In this document: in pieces, positions 17,591-26,641 of the stretch | Position numbering within the stretch: position 1 is the first letter of the stretch | Layout: each line of letters starts with the position of its first letter | NCBI GenBank assembly: GCA_025141835.1 | Contig: CP081102.1 | Span: 3,623,501-3,687,500 of the forward strand | Length of the DNA stretch: 64,000 bases | Direction: 5' to 3' | Source: Rhodobacteraceae bacterium M385 | Lineage (GTDB): Bacteria > Pseudomonadota > Alphaproteobacteria > Rhodobacterales > Rhodobacteraceae | Position numbers and translations under genes: made by a program | The notes under the pieces: generated by a model | Databases searched by the model: none | Seen by the model: only the letters and a program-made list of their open reading frames with translations | Told to the model about the DNA's origin: nothing

Positions 17591-18072
17591 TCGCGCGCGT
17601 TCTTTTGATCATCACGCTAGCCTTGGCGCCCGCAACAGCAGTGCTTGCTGTTGAACCTGACGAAATACTCTCGGACCCCATGCTTGAGACGCGAGCGCGC
17701 GAAGTGTCCCAGCAATTGCGCTGCGTTGTTTGCCAGAACCAAGACATCGATAGTTCAAATGCGGGTATCGCGCGGGATATGCGCATTCTGGTCCGTGAAC
17801 GTTTGATGGCAGGCGACACCAACGCGGACATCCTCGACTTCATGGTCGCGCGCTACGGCAACTATGTGCTGCTACGCCCGCCGTTCAACGCACAAACCTA
17901 TGCGCTGTGGTTCGCGCCTTTGGTGCTCGCGCTGTTCGCAGGTGGCATTGGCTATACCGTGATGCGCCAAGCACGCCGCAAAACGATCTTGGCCGCCGAT
18001 CTGACCGCTGATGAGGAAGCCGCGCTTCAAGCGCTTCTCGACACATCTTCAGACACCGAGAAAAACACATGA
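17587..18072 (+). CDS. ccmH: Cytochrome c maturation protein CcmH (short form)
   Basis: 161 residues: signal peptide, the LRCVVCQNQDI redox motif, and a C-terminal membrane helix (LWFAPLVLALFAGGIGYTVM). The short form lacks the TPR part, which is the separate ccmI downstream. It reduces or presents the apocytochrome disulfide to the CcmF complex. It overlaps both neighbours by 4 nt. Confidence 0.93.
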   Translation: MIARVLLIITLALAPATAVLAVEPDEILSDPMLETRAREVSQQLRCVVCQNQDIDSSNAGIARDMRILVRERLMAGDTNADILDFMVARYGNYVLLRPPFNAQTYALWFAPLVLALFAGGIGYTVMRQARRKTILAADLTADEEAALQALLDTSSDTEKNT

Positions 18073-19217
18073 TCCTATCCATCATTTTCGGAGCCATGGC
18101 GCTCCTTGCGGTCTCATTCCTGCTCCTGCCACTCTTGCGGCAAGATACCGAAAGCGGCGACCGCGATTCAGGTGCCATCGCGGTCCTTAGGGATCAACTG
18201 TCAGAGATCGAGCGCGATCAGGCGCGTGGCCTGATCAGCGAGGTCGAAGCAAATGACGCCGGGATTGAAATCAAACGGCGGCTTCTTGCGCTTGCGAAAA
18301 AACAGAAGGCTCCAGAACTGGCGACAGGGCGCGGAAGTTGGGCCATGTACATTGCGGTCGTCGTCGTTGGCGTAAGCGGCGTCGGTGTTTACGGATCGTT
18401 GGGCAGCCCCGGGATGCCAAGCGTATCCTTCGCCGACCGCGGTGACGAACGGACTGCTGCGAACGAAATCGCAGATCTGGCCACAGAGTTGCGGACGCGT
18501 TTGGAAGCCGATGAAAATGGCGGGCCATTTCAAGGCTGGATATTGTTGGGCCAGACTTACATGCGCATGAACGACTACTCCGGTGCAGTGGATGCTTTTG
18601 GTGTCGGTACAGAGCGCCCAGAGGCGACGTCGGCCACGTTCTCCCAACTGGCTGAAGCCATGCTTGCCGTCGAGAGTGGAATTGTCACGCCACCGATAGA
18701 GGCCGCCATCGAGCAGGCCGTTGCCCTGGACCCGAGCAATCCCGCCGCCGTCTACTATCAGGCATTGGCTCTTGATCAAACTGGGCGCAGCGTAACTGCC
18801 TATGATGTCTTAGCTCAGCGCATTGCGATGGAGTCCGAGATTGCGTCTTGGATGGAGGCATTTATCGGGCAGTTGAACCGGATCGGTGAACGTTTGGGCC
18901 GTCAGCCTGTCGGGCCGATGATGCTTCTGTCGCAGGACGGCGTCCCTGGACCGAATGCCGACGATATCGCGGCCGCAGCGCAGATGAGTGCCGAAGATCG
19001 GGCGGAGATGGTGCAATCAATGGTCGCGCGCCTTGCCGCACGTTTGGAAGACGAGCCGGATGATCTTGAGGGGTGGCTGCGTTTGGCCAATGCGTACAAT
19101 GTTCTTGGAGATTTGGATGCAGCGCGCACCGCATTGTCACGTGCTGAACCCCTTGTTCCAGAGACAGGCCCCCAGCGTCAGGCTTATCAGGATCTGTCGC
19201 AAGAGTTGAACCAGTAG
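18069..19217 (+). CDS. ccmI: Cytochrome c maturation TPR protein CcmI
   Basis: 382 residues. Two N-terminal membrane segments (MILSIIFGAMALLAVSFLLLPLL and the one near residue 95) surround a coiled-coil-like cytoplasmic loop. TPR-like repeats follow (GWILLGQTYMRMNDYSGAVDAF; GWLRLANAYNVLGDLDAART). CcmI holds apocytochrome c for heme ligation. It ends the ccmFGHI run and is convergent with the DsbD-like gene, 17 bp away. Confidence 0.9.
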   Translation: MILSIIFGAMALLAVSFLLLPLLRQDTESGDRDSGAIAVLRDQLSEIERDQARGLISEVEANDAGIEIKRRLLALAKKQKAPELATGRGSWAMYIAVVVVGVSGVGVYGSLGSPGMPSVSFADRGDERTAANEIADLATELRTRLEADENGGPFQGWILLGQTYMRMNDYSGAVDAFGVGTERPEATSATFSQLAEAMLAVESGIVTPPIEAAIEQAVALDPSNPAAVYYQALALDQTGRSVTAYDVLAQRIAMESEIASWMEAFIGQLNRIGERLGRQPVGPMMLLSQDGVPGPNADDIAAAAQMSAEDRAEMVQSMVARLAARLEDEPDDLEGWLRLANAYNVLGDLDAARTALSRAEPLVPETGPQRQAYQDLSQELNQ

Positions 19218-19234
19218 GCTCGCGTTGTTGACGC

Positions 19235-21385
19235 TCAGTTGCCAATTGCCACGTCGCGCACGGCTGCGTCGCTCAACGCCTGAAGGACTGCCTCAGCGCT
19301 CAACAGTTCTGATAGGACGATGCCGTCCGGTGCGCCGGGACCGTAAACCGCATTGAACGGAATGCCGTATCGGCCAAACGACGCCAGATAGCGTGAAATA
19401 TCCTCGCTCGGACGGGTCCAGTCGGCGCGCATGGTAATCACACCGTTGGAGGCCAAAGCGCTGACCACAGGGTCGCGGTCCAGCACGAGAAGTTTGTTGG
19501 CCTGACAGGTCAAGCACCAGTCGGCCGTGACATCGATAAAGACTACGTCGCCCTGGGAGACATGACGTGCAATCGCCGCGCGGTCGAAGACCGTCCATTC
19601 AGTTTCGATGGCGGCGAGATCTACCGCGTTGCGATCCGCAAACTGGCCCGCCGCCACGATAGGCGCGGTGGCCAAGACCACAATCCCGGCCCACTTGGGT
19701 AAATCCGGGATCCGCTTCACGCAGATTAGTGCGATCAAGGCGAGGGTTAGACCCACGGTCACAAAGGTCGCCGTGGATCCGGCCACACCGGACAACACCC
19801 AGATCAGCCATGCAGCCGTAACCAGTAGGAGCGCACCCAGAACTACTTTCACAATAACCATCCAGCGCCCGGGCTTCGGCATCATCTGCGCAACACGCGG
19901 ATAGGCGGCCACGATGAAGTACGGCAGCGCTAGCCCCAATCCCAAGCCGGTAAATACTACGGCGATATCAATCGCGCGCCCCGTCAGCGCAAACGCAATC
20001 GCGGTCCCGAGGAAGGGCGCGGAACACGGCGTGGCCAACACGGCGGCAAAGGCGCCCGTGGCGAAATCACCCGCGTAGCCGCCACGCGAACCGCTGGCCG
20101 CCATTCGCGTTTGAAGGCGTGACGAAAGCGCAATCTCGAAAAGGCCCAACATGTTGGCGGCAAAAACGGAGAGGATCACGACCATCAAGGCCAAGAAACC
20201 CGGGTTCTGGAACTGAAGCCCCCAGCCAACAGTGAAGCCGATCTGCTGAAGCCCAAAGGTCACCGCCGCCAAAAACCACATGAACGCCATGACGCCAAAA
20301 GCTGAGGCGAGAAAACTTCCACGAATTTCACCTTGGGTCTTACTCTTTCCAGAGACAACGGATGCCAGTTTGATCGAGAGAACCGGCAAGACGCAGGGCA
20401 TCACATTCAGGATCAAACCACCAAGGATCGCGAACAATCCGATCCACGCCAACGCTGCAAAGGAGGTCTGCTCGACCTGTAGGTTGAAGGGCGCCGGGAT
20501 CGGCGCGTCCACCAATGTTGCGGCCAGCGTCGCGGCACTATCACCGTCCGTTAGCGTGATGGCCACATCAGTGGAATCCGGGTCCAGCGCCAAGATCGGA
20601 AACTGCGCCCAGACTGATGTCCCACGACTACCAACGCGAATATCGGGTGCACCAAACGCCGTATAACCGCCCATTTCAGGAAAGATGTCCGGAGCCTGAA
20701 ACACATCTCCTCCCCGTGAGAAGACCGTCAGCGTCTGGGCATTCTCATCGATGTACGCTTCAATGTTCGACACAAAGTTTGATGGGACTTCGCTTGGGAC
20801 ACGTGCTGCATACGTCGCGATCTGGTCTGCGGCGTCCCGGTCGATAAGCGGCGCTTCCTCAGATATTCCGGCTGGAATGTTTAGGAGGAATGTGAAGTCC
20901 AGCGGAACACAAACATCCGAGCACACCAGAAGCTGGACATGGGCAGTCAGATTGACCGCTTCCCCAGGGTGCTCAAGTGCAATGCTAAGTGGTAGAACGA
21001 CTTCGCCCGAATAGCCGAAATTCTGTATACCAAACGCAGTAAAACGCTCCGGAGCGGGCCATATAATGCTGGCGTTAGCTACGTTTTCTGACCCGGTGAA
21101 GTCCACTTCCGGTGGCAAGCCGACTTCACCGGGGCTCCGCCAGTAGGTTTTCCAGCCGTCCGCCAGTGATATTGCGAGACCGGCCGAAATTGAGCTCGCA
21201 CCTGAGGCAATTGAATTCTCTGCAGTCAAAAGCTGCACATCAACGGCTGGGCTTCTCTGCACTTCCGTCGACGCGGCATTCACGACCGAAACTTGTGGGG
21301 TGATAAATAGTGCCGCCAACAAACCCAAAACGAGAGACAACTTTGGCGTGGAAATACGGGAAAATTCTAGCAAACGGCGGTCCAA
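19235..21385 (-). CDS. DsbD/ScsB-like membrane thiol-disulfide reductase
   Basis: 716 residues. A signal segment is followed by a periplasmic N-terminal domain with the Cys pair in LLVCSDVCVPLDF. The central eight-helix DsbD domain has Cys in MPCVLPVLSIK and ATPCSAPFLG. The C-terminal thioredoxin domain has the CxxC in DVTADWCLTCQANK. It moves electrons from cytoplasmic thioredoxin to periplasmic thiol proteins. The order (N domain, DsbD, thioredoxin) and the upstream DsbA-like partner recall ScsB/ScsC of the copper-tolerance scs loci. It overlaps the upstream gene by 19 nt. Confidence 0.9.
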   Translation of the reverse strand: MDRRLLEFSRISTPKLSLVLGLLAALFITPQVSVVNAASTEVQRSPAVDVQLLTAENSIASGASSISAGLAISLADGWKTYWRSPGEVGLPPEVDFTGSENVANASIIWPAPERFTAFGIQNFGYSGEVVLPLSIALEHPGEAVNLTAHVQLLVCSDVCVPLDFTFLLNIPAGISEEAPLIDRDAADQIATYAARVPSEVPSNFVSNIEAYIDENAQTLTVFSRGGDVFQAPDIFPEMGGYTAFGAPDIRVGSRGTSVWAQFPILALDPDSTDVAITLTDGDSAATLAATLVDAPIPAPFNLQVEQTSFAALAWIGLFAILGGLILNVMPCVLPVLSIKLASVVSGKSKTQGEIRGSFLASAFGVMAFMWFLAAVTFGLQQIGFTVGWGLQFQNPGFLALMVVILSVFAANMLGLFEIALSSRLQTRMAASGSRGGYAGDFATGAFAAVLATPCSAPFLGTAIAFALTGRAIDIAVVFTGLGLGLALPYFIVAAYPRVAQMMPKPGRWMVIVKVVLGALLLVTAAWLIWVLSGVAGSTATFVTVGLTLALIALICVKRIPDLPKWAGIVVLATAPIVAAGQFADRNAVDLAAIETEWTVFDRAAIARHVSQGDVVFIDVTADWCLTCQANKLLVLDRDPVVSALASNGVITMRADWTRPSEDISRYLASFGRYGIPFNAVYGPGAPDGIVLSELLSAEAVLQALSDAAVRDVAIGN

Positions 21386-22134
21386 TTTTCGGCCCTTTCG
21401 GCCTCAACAATACTGAACAGTTGGCGATCAGAAATTTGCCCCACTACGACAGTGCGGCCAATAACCATAGCTGGCGTTCCAACGAAACCAAAGACGCGAG
21501 CCAACATCGATGTCGTCTGAAGCTCTCGAGTTAGGGTTTCGGAGGCAATGTCACGAAGAAGCTGATCGTGATCCACACCAATGCTTTCGGCCAAGGCCTC
21601 GATATATCCATCGTTAGCCACGAACGGTGTTCGAATAAGGCTCTCTTGAAATTCGGCGTAACGCCCTTGCCGACCTGCCGCCAGAGCGGCGCGTGCCGCC
21701 GCCTCTGACGCATCCCCAAGCAATGGAAGCTCATGCCACTTAATGGCTATTTCATCTATGTTTCGCTCAGCGAGTGCAGCAAGGTTGCGCGTTTGAACGC
21801 GGCAGAATGGACAATAGTAGTCAGAGAACGCGGCAATCGGAATTTGGGAACTATCCGGGTCGAACGTCCCGTATAGCGCGCCGCAAAGGTCCGCACGAAC
21901 GTCTTGCTCGCTCACCAATTGTTCCTCGACCTCAGTATCGTTACCATCCAGTCCCACAAATGCATTGAATGATCCGGATGAAAAATCACCGCCACCTACG
22001 GCGCGAAACCCGGGCGGATCATCGAGAGCTGTAAAGTCAACACTTGGAGGAAAAGCCAGAGGGAGTACTTTAAAACCAGCGTATGCTGTGCCGGAGAGGC
22101 CCGCTGCGACCAAGAGGGTTCGGCGGGTCAACAC
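21367..22134 (-). CDS. DsbA/ScsC-like thioredoxin-fold protein
   Basis: 255 residues with an N-terminal membrane/signal segment (MLTRRTLLVAAGLSGTAYAGF). The thioredoxin fold carries the active site DYYCPFCRVQT, a KWHELPLLG strand and the cis-Pro GTPAMVIG. It is a likely periplasmic disulfide isomerase or oxidant that pairs with the DsbD-like protein whose gene it overlaps. It sits behind a small membrane gene with a CueR-type operator, so copper induction is likely. Confidence 0.87.
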   Translation of the reverse strand: MLTRRTLLVAAGLSGTAYAGFKVLPLAFPPSVDFTALDDPPGFRAVGGGDFSSGSFNAFVGLDGNDTEVEEQLVSEQDVRADLCGALYGTFDPDSSQIPIAAFSDYYCPFCRVQTRNLAALAERNIDEIAIKWHELPLLGDASEAAARAALAAGRQGRYAEFQESLIRTPFVANDGYIEALAESIGVDHDQLLRDIASETLTRELQTTSMLARVFGFVGTPAMVIGRTVVVGQISDRQLFSIVEAERAENWTAVC

Positions 22135-22135
22135 T

Positions 22136-22450
22136 TCAATTTTGGCCTCGCTGTTGCAGTCCCACTGGCCGATCAGTGCTTTCCTCTAACAATTGTTCTG
22201 TCACAGGCTGATCGTCAGATTCTTCAACTCCGCTATGACACGAGCGCCCCATCATACGGTGCATTACGAAGTGCATGCCGAGACAAAGCACCAAAGGCAG
22301 TATCAAACCCGCGTTAGAAAACACCGCTCCGATGCTAGCGCCACCCAAGAGGACAAGTGCTATCGGAACCATCATGATGATGCAGCACGCTGCCATACCA
22401 AGCTTGGCAAATCGGTTGCCGGGCTTTTGCCCTGTAGATGTGTCACTCAC
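22136..22450 (-). CDS. Small membrane protein (DUF2933-like), first gene of a CueR-type operon
   Basis: About 104 residues from a GTG at 22450 (GAGGG about 8 nt upstream). The longer frame to 22534 would read through the operator, so the GTG is preferred. Two membrane segments (CCIIMMVPIALVLLGGASIG; LILPLVLCLGMHFVMHRMMG) are followed by SCHSGVEES. The His/Met/Cys cluster GMHFVMHRMMGRSCH is similar to DUF2933-type proteins found with copper genes. It is followed by the ScsC-like and DsbD-like genes (1-bp gap, then overlap). Confidence 0.65.
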   Translation of the reverse strand: MSDTSTGQKPGNRFAKLGMAACCIIMMVPIALVLLGGASIGAVFSNAGLILPLVLCLGMHFVMHRMMGRSCHSGVEESDDQPVTEQLLEESTDRPVGLQQRGQN

Positions 22451-22490
22451 TTCTGAACCCTCGTTTTGACCAACCGTATCGATCCCACGA

Positions 22491-22516
22491 AGCAGGTTCC
22501 TGCGCTGGAAGGTCAA
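22491..22516 (-). promoter_or_regulatory. CueR-type operator/promoter for the ScsC/DsbD-like operon
   Basis: Minus-strand -35 TTGACC (plus 22511-22516), a 19-bp spacer starting TTCCAGCGCAGGAA, and a weak -10 TTCGTG. The spacer dyad is of the same class as at 32641-32654 (identical TTCCAGCGCAGGAA). Confidence 0.72.
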
Positions 22517-22534
22517 CGTTACATACAGATACAA

Positions 22535-22814
22535 AAAACACGCATACGTAACCGGCCGGTGGATTGACGTTCGACCATAGGAGATTGCACACCTGATGGT
22601 GTTTCTAGTTGAGCATGGACGCCAGTATGAACAATGCTAATCACCCATCATTATTGCTGCGCCGCCGGTCGGTGACGGTCCTCACAGGGATGGTGTTTCC
22701 AAGAGTTTGCTCAGCAGTTTGGCAGAACATCCCGAGGGTTTCGCGAAGGCGCAAAAGTGACCCGAACGTCATGCATTTCTCCGCCGTTTCTTCAATTTCT
22801 GAAGGTCACCCACA
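22535..22814. other. Intergenic region before the cytochrome cluster
   Basis: Divergent promoter space between the DUF2933-like operon and the cytochrome genes. No MerR-type promoter was seen on the plus strand and no gene is supported; a frame at 22609-22827 has no recognisable content. Confidence 0.4.
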
Positions 22815-23279
22815 ATGTCAAAAGTAGGTATTGGAATTGCAGCTTTCGTCATCGTTGGCATAGGGTTGGCGCTCGCAAATCTTTGGACAGACAACGATGC
22901 CGCGCCTGCAGCTGGCCATTCAATGGAGCCCCCGGATCTATCCGATGTTGCCGACAATGGACCTATCGTTGAGGTCGCGTTGCCAGCAGAGCTGACGTCT
23001 GAAGCGCGATTGGGACAGGTTGCTTTTGAAGCTGTGTGCGCAGACTGCCACGGTATCAATGCAGCCGGGCAAAATGGTGTTGCTCCGCCCCTCGTACACA
23101 TCACTTACGAGCCTAACCATCACGGTGACGGCTCATTCCTATCGGCGGTTCGCAACGGTGTGCAATCACATCACTGGAGCTTTGGAAACATGCCGATGAT
23201 TGATGGTCTAACCAATGGAGATGTCCGGGCGATCACGCAGTACATTCGTGAGCTGCAGCGCGAGAACGGGATTTTCTGA
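22815..23279 (+). CDS. Membrane-anchored monoheme cytochrome c
   Basis: 154 residues. An N-terminal hydrophobic anchor (GIGIAAFVIVGIGLALANLW) is followed by one heme site, CADCHG, near residue 76 and a distal Met in HWSFGNMPMIDGL. This is a class I cytochrome c of the c552/SoxX-like size. It is the first gene of a tight cluster with a His-rich protein, a cytochrome c', a diheme cytochrome and a multicopper oxidase. Its stop overlaps the next ATG by 1 nt. Electron transfer in the periplasm is the likely role. Confidence 0.85.
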   Translation: MSKVGIGIAAFVIVGIGLALANLWTDNDAAPAAGHSMEPPDLSDVADNGPIVEVALPAELTSEARLGQVAFEAVCADCHGINAAGQNGVAPPLVHITYEPNHHGDGSFLSAVRNGVQSHHWSFGNMPMIDGLTNGDVRAITQYIRELQRENGIF

Positions 23280-23677
23280 TGAGTCCGCGCTGGTTGAGCA
23301 ATTGGGGTCTGGAACTCCTTCGCAAATCTATCTTGCTACTTGCGCTGCTGATCAGTGTCGGCGGAACGTTGCTTGGTAGCGAGGCCGCTGCGCATACATC
23401 CGAAGAGCCGACATCGGTTCCGACGGTCGTTGCCTCACAACAAGCCGAGCTAGTTCAGGAGGCTTCTGGCACCCATTCCGACGAGGGGCATCCTGCGGTG
23501 AGCGGCCATTGCCATCCTGGTCTGGAGTGTTCGTTGATCGCCGTCATGGCCGAACACCAGCACATCGATCGCCATCGCCATTTAACGAGATCTCCTGCGA
23601 TCCGGATCGCAACTCAGTATCCTTCCACGTCGCCTTCCCACGACCCCCCTCCCCCACGACTGTTCGCTTTGATCTGA
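23279..23677 (+). CDS. Small His-rich exported protein, unknown
   Basis: 132 residues starting inside the TGA of the cytochrome gene (TGATG). A membrane/signal helix (SILLLALLISVGGTLLGSEAAA) is followed by a His-rich segment (SGHCHPGLECSLIAVM, then EHQHIDRHRHL) and a Pro-rich tail. I do not recognise a family. The His/Cys content and the cytochrome/multicopper oxidase neighbours suggest metal binding. Confidence 0.6.
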   Translation: MSPRWLSNWGLELLRKSILLLALLISVGGTLLGSEAAAHTSEEPTSVPTVVASQQAELVQEASGTHSDEGHPAVSGHCHPGLECSLIAVMAEHQHIDRHRHLTRSPAIRIATQYPSTSPSHDPPPPRLFALI

Positions 23678-23708
23678 CTCAATTCATTCAAAGCTAAGGA
23701 CAGACCCA

Positions 23709-24275
23709 ATGAAAAAGATACTGATCTCCGCAACCGTATTTAGCGTAGTGGCTGCAGCCGTCGCGACAGCTCATCCAGGCGCCACCGGTGTCGTTCGTGA
23801 ACGGATGGACGGCATGATGGCCATGCGGGATGCCGTGCGTGCCCTGACCCCGATGATGCAGGGTCAAGTCGAGTACAATAGCCAGACCGTTATCGACGCA
23901 GCAGCCATTATTGAAAGTCATGCTGGCGAGACCATGACAGCGCTTTTTGAGGAAGGGACCGGTGGGCCTCCGTCATCGGCGACGCCCGCCGTCTGGGAAG
24001 ATTGGGAGGCCTTCGCGGCCATTGCCATGCGCCTTGAAGTGGTCGCCGGTGCACTCGGTGAGGCGGCGGCGAACCCTCCAGGATCTGTCATGCCGGAAGG
24101 CAGCATGCAAGCAGATGCCGGTGCCATGATGGGTGGTGCAAGTTCCATGATGGGCGGCAGAGCGGAACCGGACGCTGAAATGATGGCGCAGATGCCCGTG
24201 GACCGCGTGTTCGCCTTAGCGGCACAGACTTGTTCGTCTTGTCATACACCCTACCGCGTCGAGCAGGAGGATTGA
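23709..24275 (+). CDS. Cytochrome c' family protein with Met-rich insertion
   Basis: 188 residues, signal peptide, and a four-helix cytochrome c' layout with the heme site CSSCHTPYR at the very C-terminus, as expected for class II. A Met/Gly insertion (GAMMGGASSMMGGRAEPDAEMM) just before the heme motif is unusual for cytochrome c' and looks like a copper-binding patch. It ends 3 nt before the diheme cytochrome gene. Confidence 0.85.
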   Translation: MKKILISATVFSVVAAAVATAHPGATGVVRERMDGMMAMRDAVRALTPMMQGQVEYNSQTVIDAAAIIESHAGETMTALFEEGTGGPPSSATPAVWEDWEAFAAIAMRLEVVAGALGEAAANPPGSVMPEGSMQADAGAMMGGASSMMGGRAEPDAEMMAQMPVDRVFALAAQTCSSCHTPYRVEQED

Positions 24276-24278
24276 CCC

Positions 24279-25184
24279 GTGCGGGTTTGGATGCTCGGAA
24301 GCGTATTGGCGGCAGCCGTCGCAGGAACTGCGGGAGCAGTTTTCCTGTGGCCTGTTGGCGTTGCACCAGAGCCAATTGAACTTTCAGGCGATGCAGGACG
24401 CGGAGCCTATTTGGCGCGCGCAAGTGGTTGCATCGCCTGTCACACAAACTTTGAAGGAGGAGGCGCGCCCCTTGCAGGGGGCGTCGAGTTGGCGACGCCG
24501 TTTGGGACCTTTTATTCCCCGAACCTAACCACTGATCCTGAAAACGGAATAGGACAATGGAGCATCGAGGACTTCGCGATGGCCGTGCGCCAAGGTGTAA
24601 GCCCTGAAGGCGAACCCTACTACCCGAGCTTCACCTACCCGTTTTATGGTGATTTCTCAGATCAAGATATCGCCGACCTTTGGGCTGCATTCCAAACCGT
24701 GCCACCGGTGGCGGAGGTAGCGCCGGAACATGAGGTCGGCTTCCCCTTCAACATGCGGTGGGGCCTCAAACTGTGGCGGGCCGCCTTCCTGAGCGATCCC
24801 GCCACAGAACCGGTTGAGGGGCGTGACGATGTCTGGAACCGGGGGCGCGAGTTGGCCCGTGGTGCGGCCCATTGTGGCGCATGCCACACGGGCCGCAACA
24901 TCGCGGGCGCACGCCTCGAGACGGCATTCTATGCGGGCAATGACGATTTGCCCGGCGGTGACCACGCGCCCTCCATTCAGATTGAACATCTGATTGAACA
25001 GGGATGGACGATCGACTCGCTCGTTTATGCACTTGAGACGGGTGTCACCCCCTCGGGCGACGTATTCGGCGGCGGAATGGGAGAGGTTGTCCAGTATGGC
25101 ACCAGTTTCCTGACGCCAGAGGACCGATTGGCCATCGCGACATATATAATGGATCCGGGTGACGACCTGCCTGATCCTGAATGA
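24279..25184 (+). CDS. Diheme cytochrome c
   Basis: 301 residues from a GTG (24279) with a strong AGGAGG. It has an N-terminal signal/anchor and heme sites CIACHTNFEGGGAPLAGG near residue 50 and CGACHTGRN near residue 205. The PNLTTDPENGIGQW and GVSPEGEPYYPSFTYPFY blocks are typical of the membrane-bound cytochrome subunits of periplasmic dehydrogenases (alcohol dehydrogenase cytochrome type). No dehydrogenase gene is adjacent; it may serve the multicopper oxidase or other cytochromes here. Confidence 0.87.
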   Translation: MRVWMLGSVLAAAVAGTAGAVFLWPVGVAPEPIELSGDAGRGAYLARASGCIACHTNFEGGGAPLAGGVELATPFGTFYSPNLTTDPENGIGQWSIEDFAMAVRQGVSPEGEPYYPSFTYPFYGDFSDQDIADLWAAFQTVPPVAEVAPEHEVGFPFNMRWGLKLWRAAFLSDPATEPVEGRDDVWNRGRELARGAAHCGACHTGRNIAGARLETAFYAGNDDLPGGDHAPSIQIEHLIEQGWTIDSLVYALETGVTPSGDVFGGGMGEVVQYGTSFLTPEDRLAIATYIMDPGDDLPDPE

Positions 25185-25191
25185 AAACAAT

Positions 25192-25217
25192 GCCCGGGCG
25201 GATTGATCTGCCCGGGT
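25192..25217. terminator. Strong intercistronic stem-loop between diheme cytochrome and multicopper oxidase genes
   Basis: CCCGGGCGGA pairs with TCTGCCCGGG (10 bp with one G-T) around a TTGA loop. No T-tract follows on the plus strand, so it may be an mRNA-stabilising or processing hairpin rather than a full terminator. Confidence 0.5.
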
Positions 25218-25246
25218 CACCTGCATGTCAAAGGATATGAGCGATC

Positions 25247-26641
25247 ATGCAAAACAGACGAGAATTCATGGCGACATCAGGCGCAGCTATCGGCCTGTTC
25301 GGCGCTGGTTTGCCGCGCGTGGCGCGCGCCAACATACCTTTTGAGCGCTTGGAAGCGATGCCTGCCTCGGTTCAGCTGGCTCCCAATGGGTATCCGCGCA
25401 CCGACATCTGGGGGTATGGCGGCACGGCTCCTGGCCCCGTCCTGCGCGTGGCTCAAGGGGCGCGGCTGCAACGTCAGTTTGTGAACAGCTTGCCGCAAGC
25501 CAGCGCGGTGCATTGGCACGGCATCCGCATTGAAAACGCCATGGATGGCGTGCCAGGCTTAACCCAAGACGCTGTCGCGCCTGGCGATAGCTTCGACTAC
25601 GACTTTGAAGTGCCTGATGCCGGAACTTATTGGTATCATGCCCATAACAGATCGTTCGAGCAGGTTGCACGCGGCCTTCATGGCGCGTTGATCGTGGACG
25701 AGCCTGACGCGATCGACGTGGATCGCGACGAGGTCATGGTACTTGACGATTGGCTGATCGATCCTGAGACCGCACAGATCTTTCCCGAGTTTGAAAACTC
25801 CCATGAACGCAGCCATGGCGGCCGAAATGGGAACCTGACCACTACGAACGGCATCTATGATCGCATGATGACAGCACAACGTCATGAGCGGTTTCGTCTG
25901 CGTTTGATCAATGCCGCTAACGCACGGATTTTTGGTCTGGGACTGGAAGGGTTGGAAGGTTGGATCGTCGCAATAGACGGAATGCCGCTGCCTACGCCTG
26001 AGCCCTTCACGAACACCCTCGCGCTTGGCCCTGGCCAACGCGCAGACCTTATCGTCGACGTCGTGGCCGAAGACGGAGCCTCTGCGTATCTGGTTCGCGC
26101 CGAGGACGGGCGCGGCACACCGCAGGTCACGTTTCAGGTGCGCGGACAGGCGAGCCTTGCCCGTCGACCGGCACCAGAGGCGTTGCCCCCGAACCCCGGT
26201 CACATGATCAACCTATCTGGCGACGTCACCCGCGTGGCCCTCGAGATGTCAGGCGGCGCAATGGGCGGCATGCGGCAAGCCATCTACAATGGTGAGATGA
26301 TGAGTTTCCGCGAACTGGCCCGCGCGAACCAATTCTGGGCCTTCAACGGAACCGTCGGGATGACCGAGGAGCCCCTGGCTGCATTTGATCGCGGGCAAAC
26401 GGTGCGTCTTGGGATTTCAAATGACACATCGTTTCCCCACGCGATGCACCTGCACGGGATGCATTTTCGCGAAGTTCTGGCAGATGAAACACTCGGTCCG
26501 ATGCGCGATACACTCTTGGTTGGCAGCGACCAGCAGCGAGAGATCGCCTTCGTTGCGAACAACCCCGGCGATTGGTTGTTCCACTGCCACATGCTGTCCC
26601 ATGCTGCATCGGGAATGATGACCTGGGTACGGGTCGCATGA
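25247..26641 (+). CDS. Tat-exported multicopper oxidase (CueO/CumA-like)
   Basis: 464 residues with a twin-arginine signal (MQNRREFMATSGAAIG). All four copper motifs are present: HWHG (AVHWHGIRIEN), YWYHAHN, HAMHLHGMHF and WLFHCHMLSHAASGMM. That supplies the type 1, 2 and 3 copper ligands. Such enzymes oxidise Cu(I) to Cu(II) or phenolic substrates in the periplasm. The Met-rich helix of E. coli CueO is small here (MSGGAMGGMRQAIYNGEMM). It overlaps the next cytochrome gene by 4 nt. Confidence 0.92.
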   Translation: MQNRREFMATSGAAIGLFGAGLPRVARANIPFERLEAMPASVQLAPNGYPRTDIWGYGGTAPGPVLRVAQGARLQRQFVNSLPQASAVHWHGIRIENAMDGVPGLTQDAVAPGDSFDYDFEVPDAGTYWYHAHNRSFEQVARGLHGALIVDEPDAIDVDRDEVMVLDDWLIDPETAQIFPEFENSHERSHGGRNGNLTTTNGIYDRMMTAQRHERFRLRLINAANARIFGLGLEGLEGWIVAIDGMPLPTPEPFTNTLALGPGQRADLIVDVVAEDGASAYLVRAEDGRGTPQVTFQVRGQASLARRPAPEALPPNPGHMINLSGDVTRVALEMSGGAMGGMRQAIYNGEMMSFRELARANQFWAFNGTVGMTEEPLAAFDRGQTVRLGISNDTSFPHAMHLHGMHFREVLADETLGPMRDTLLVGSDQQREIAFVANNPGDWLFHCHMLSHAASGMMTWVRVA

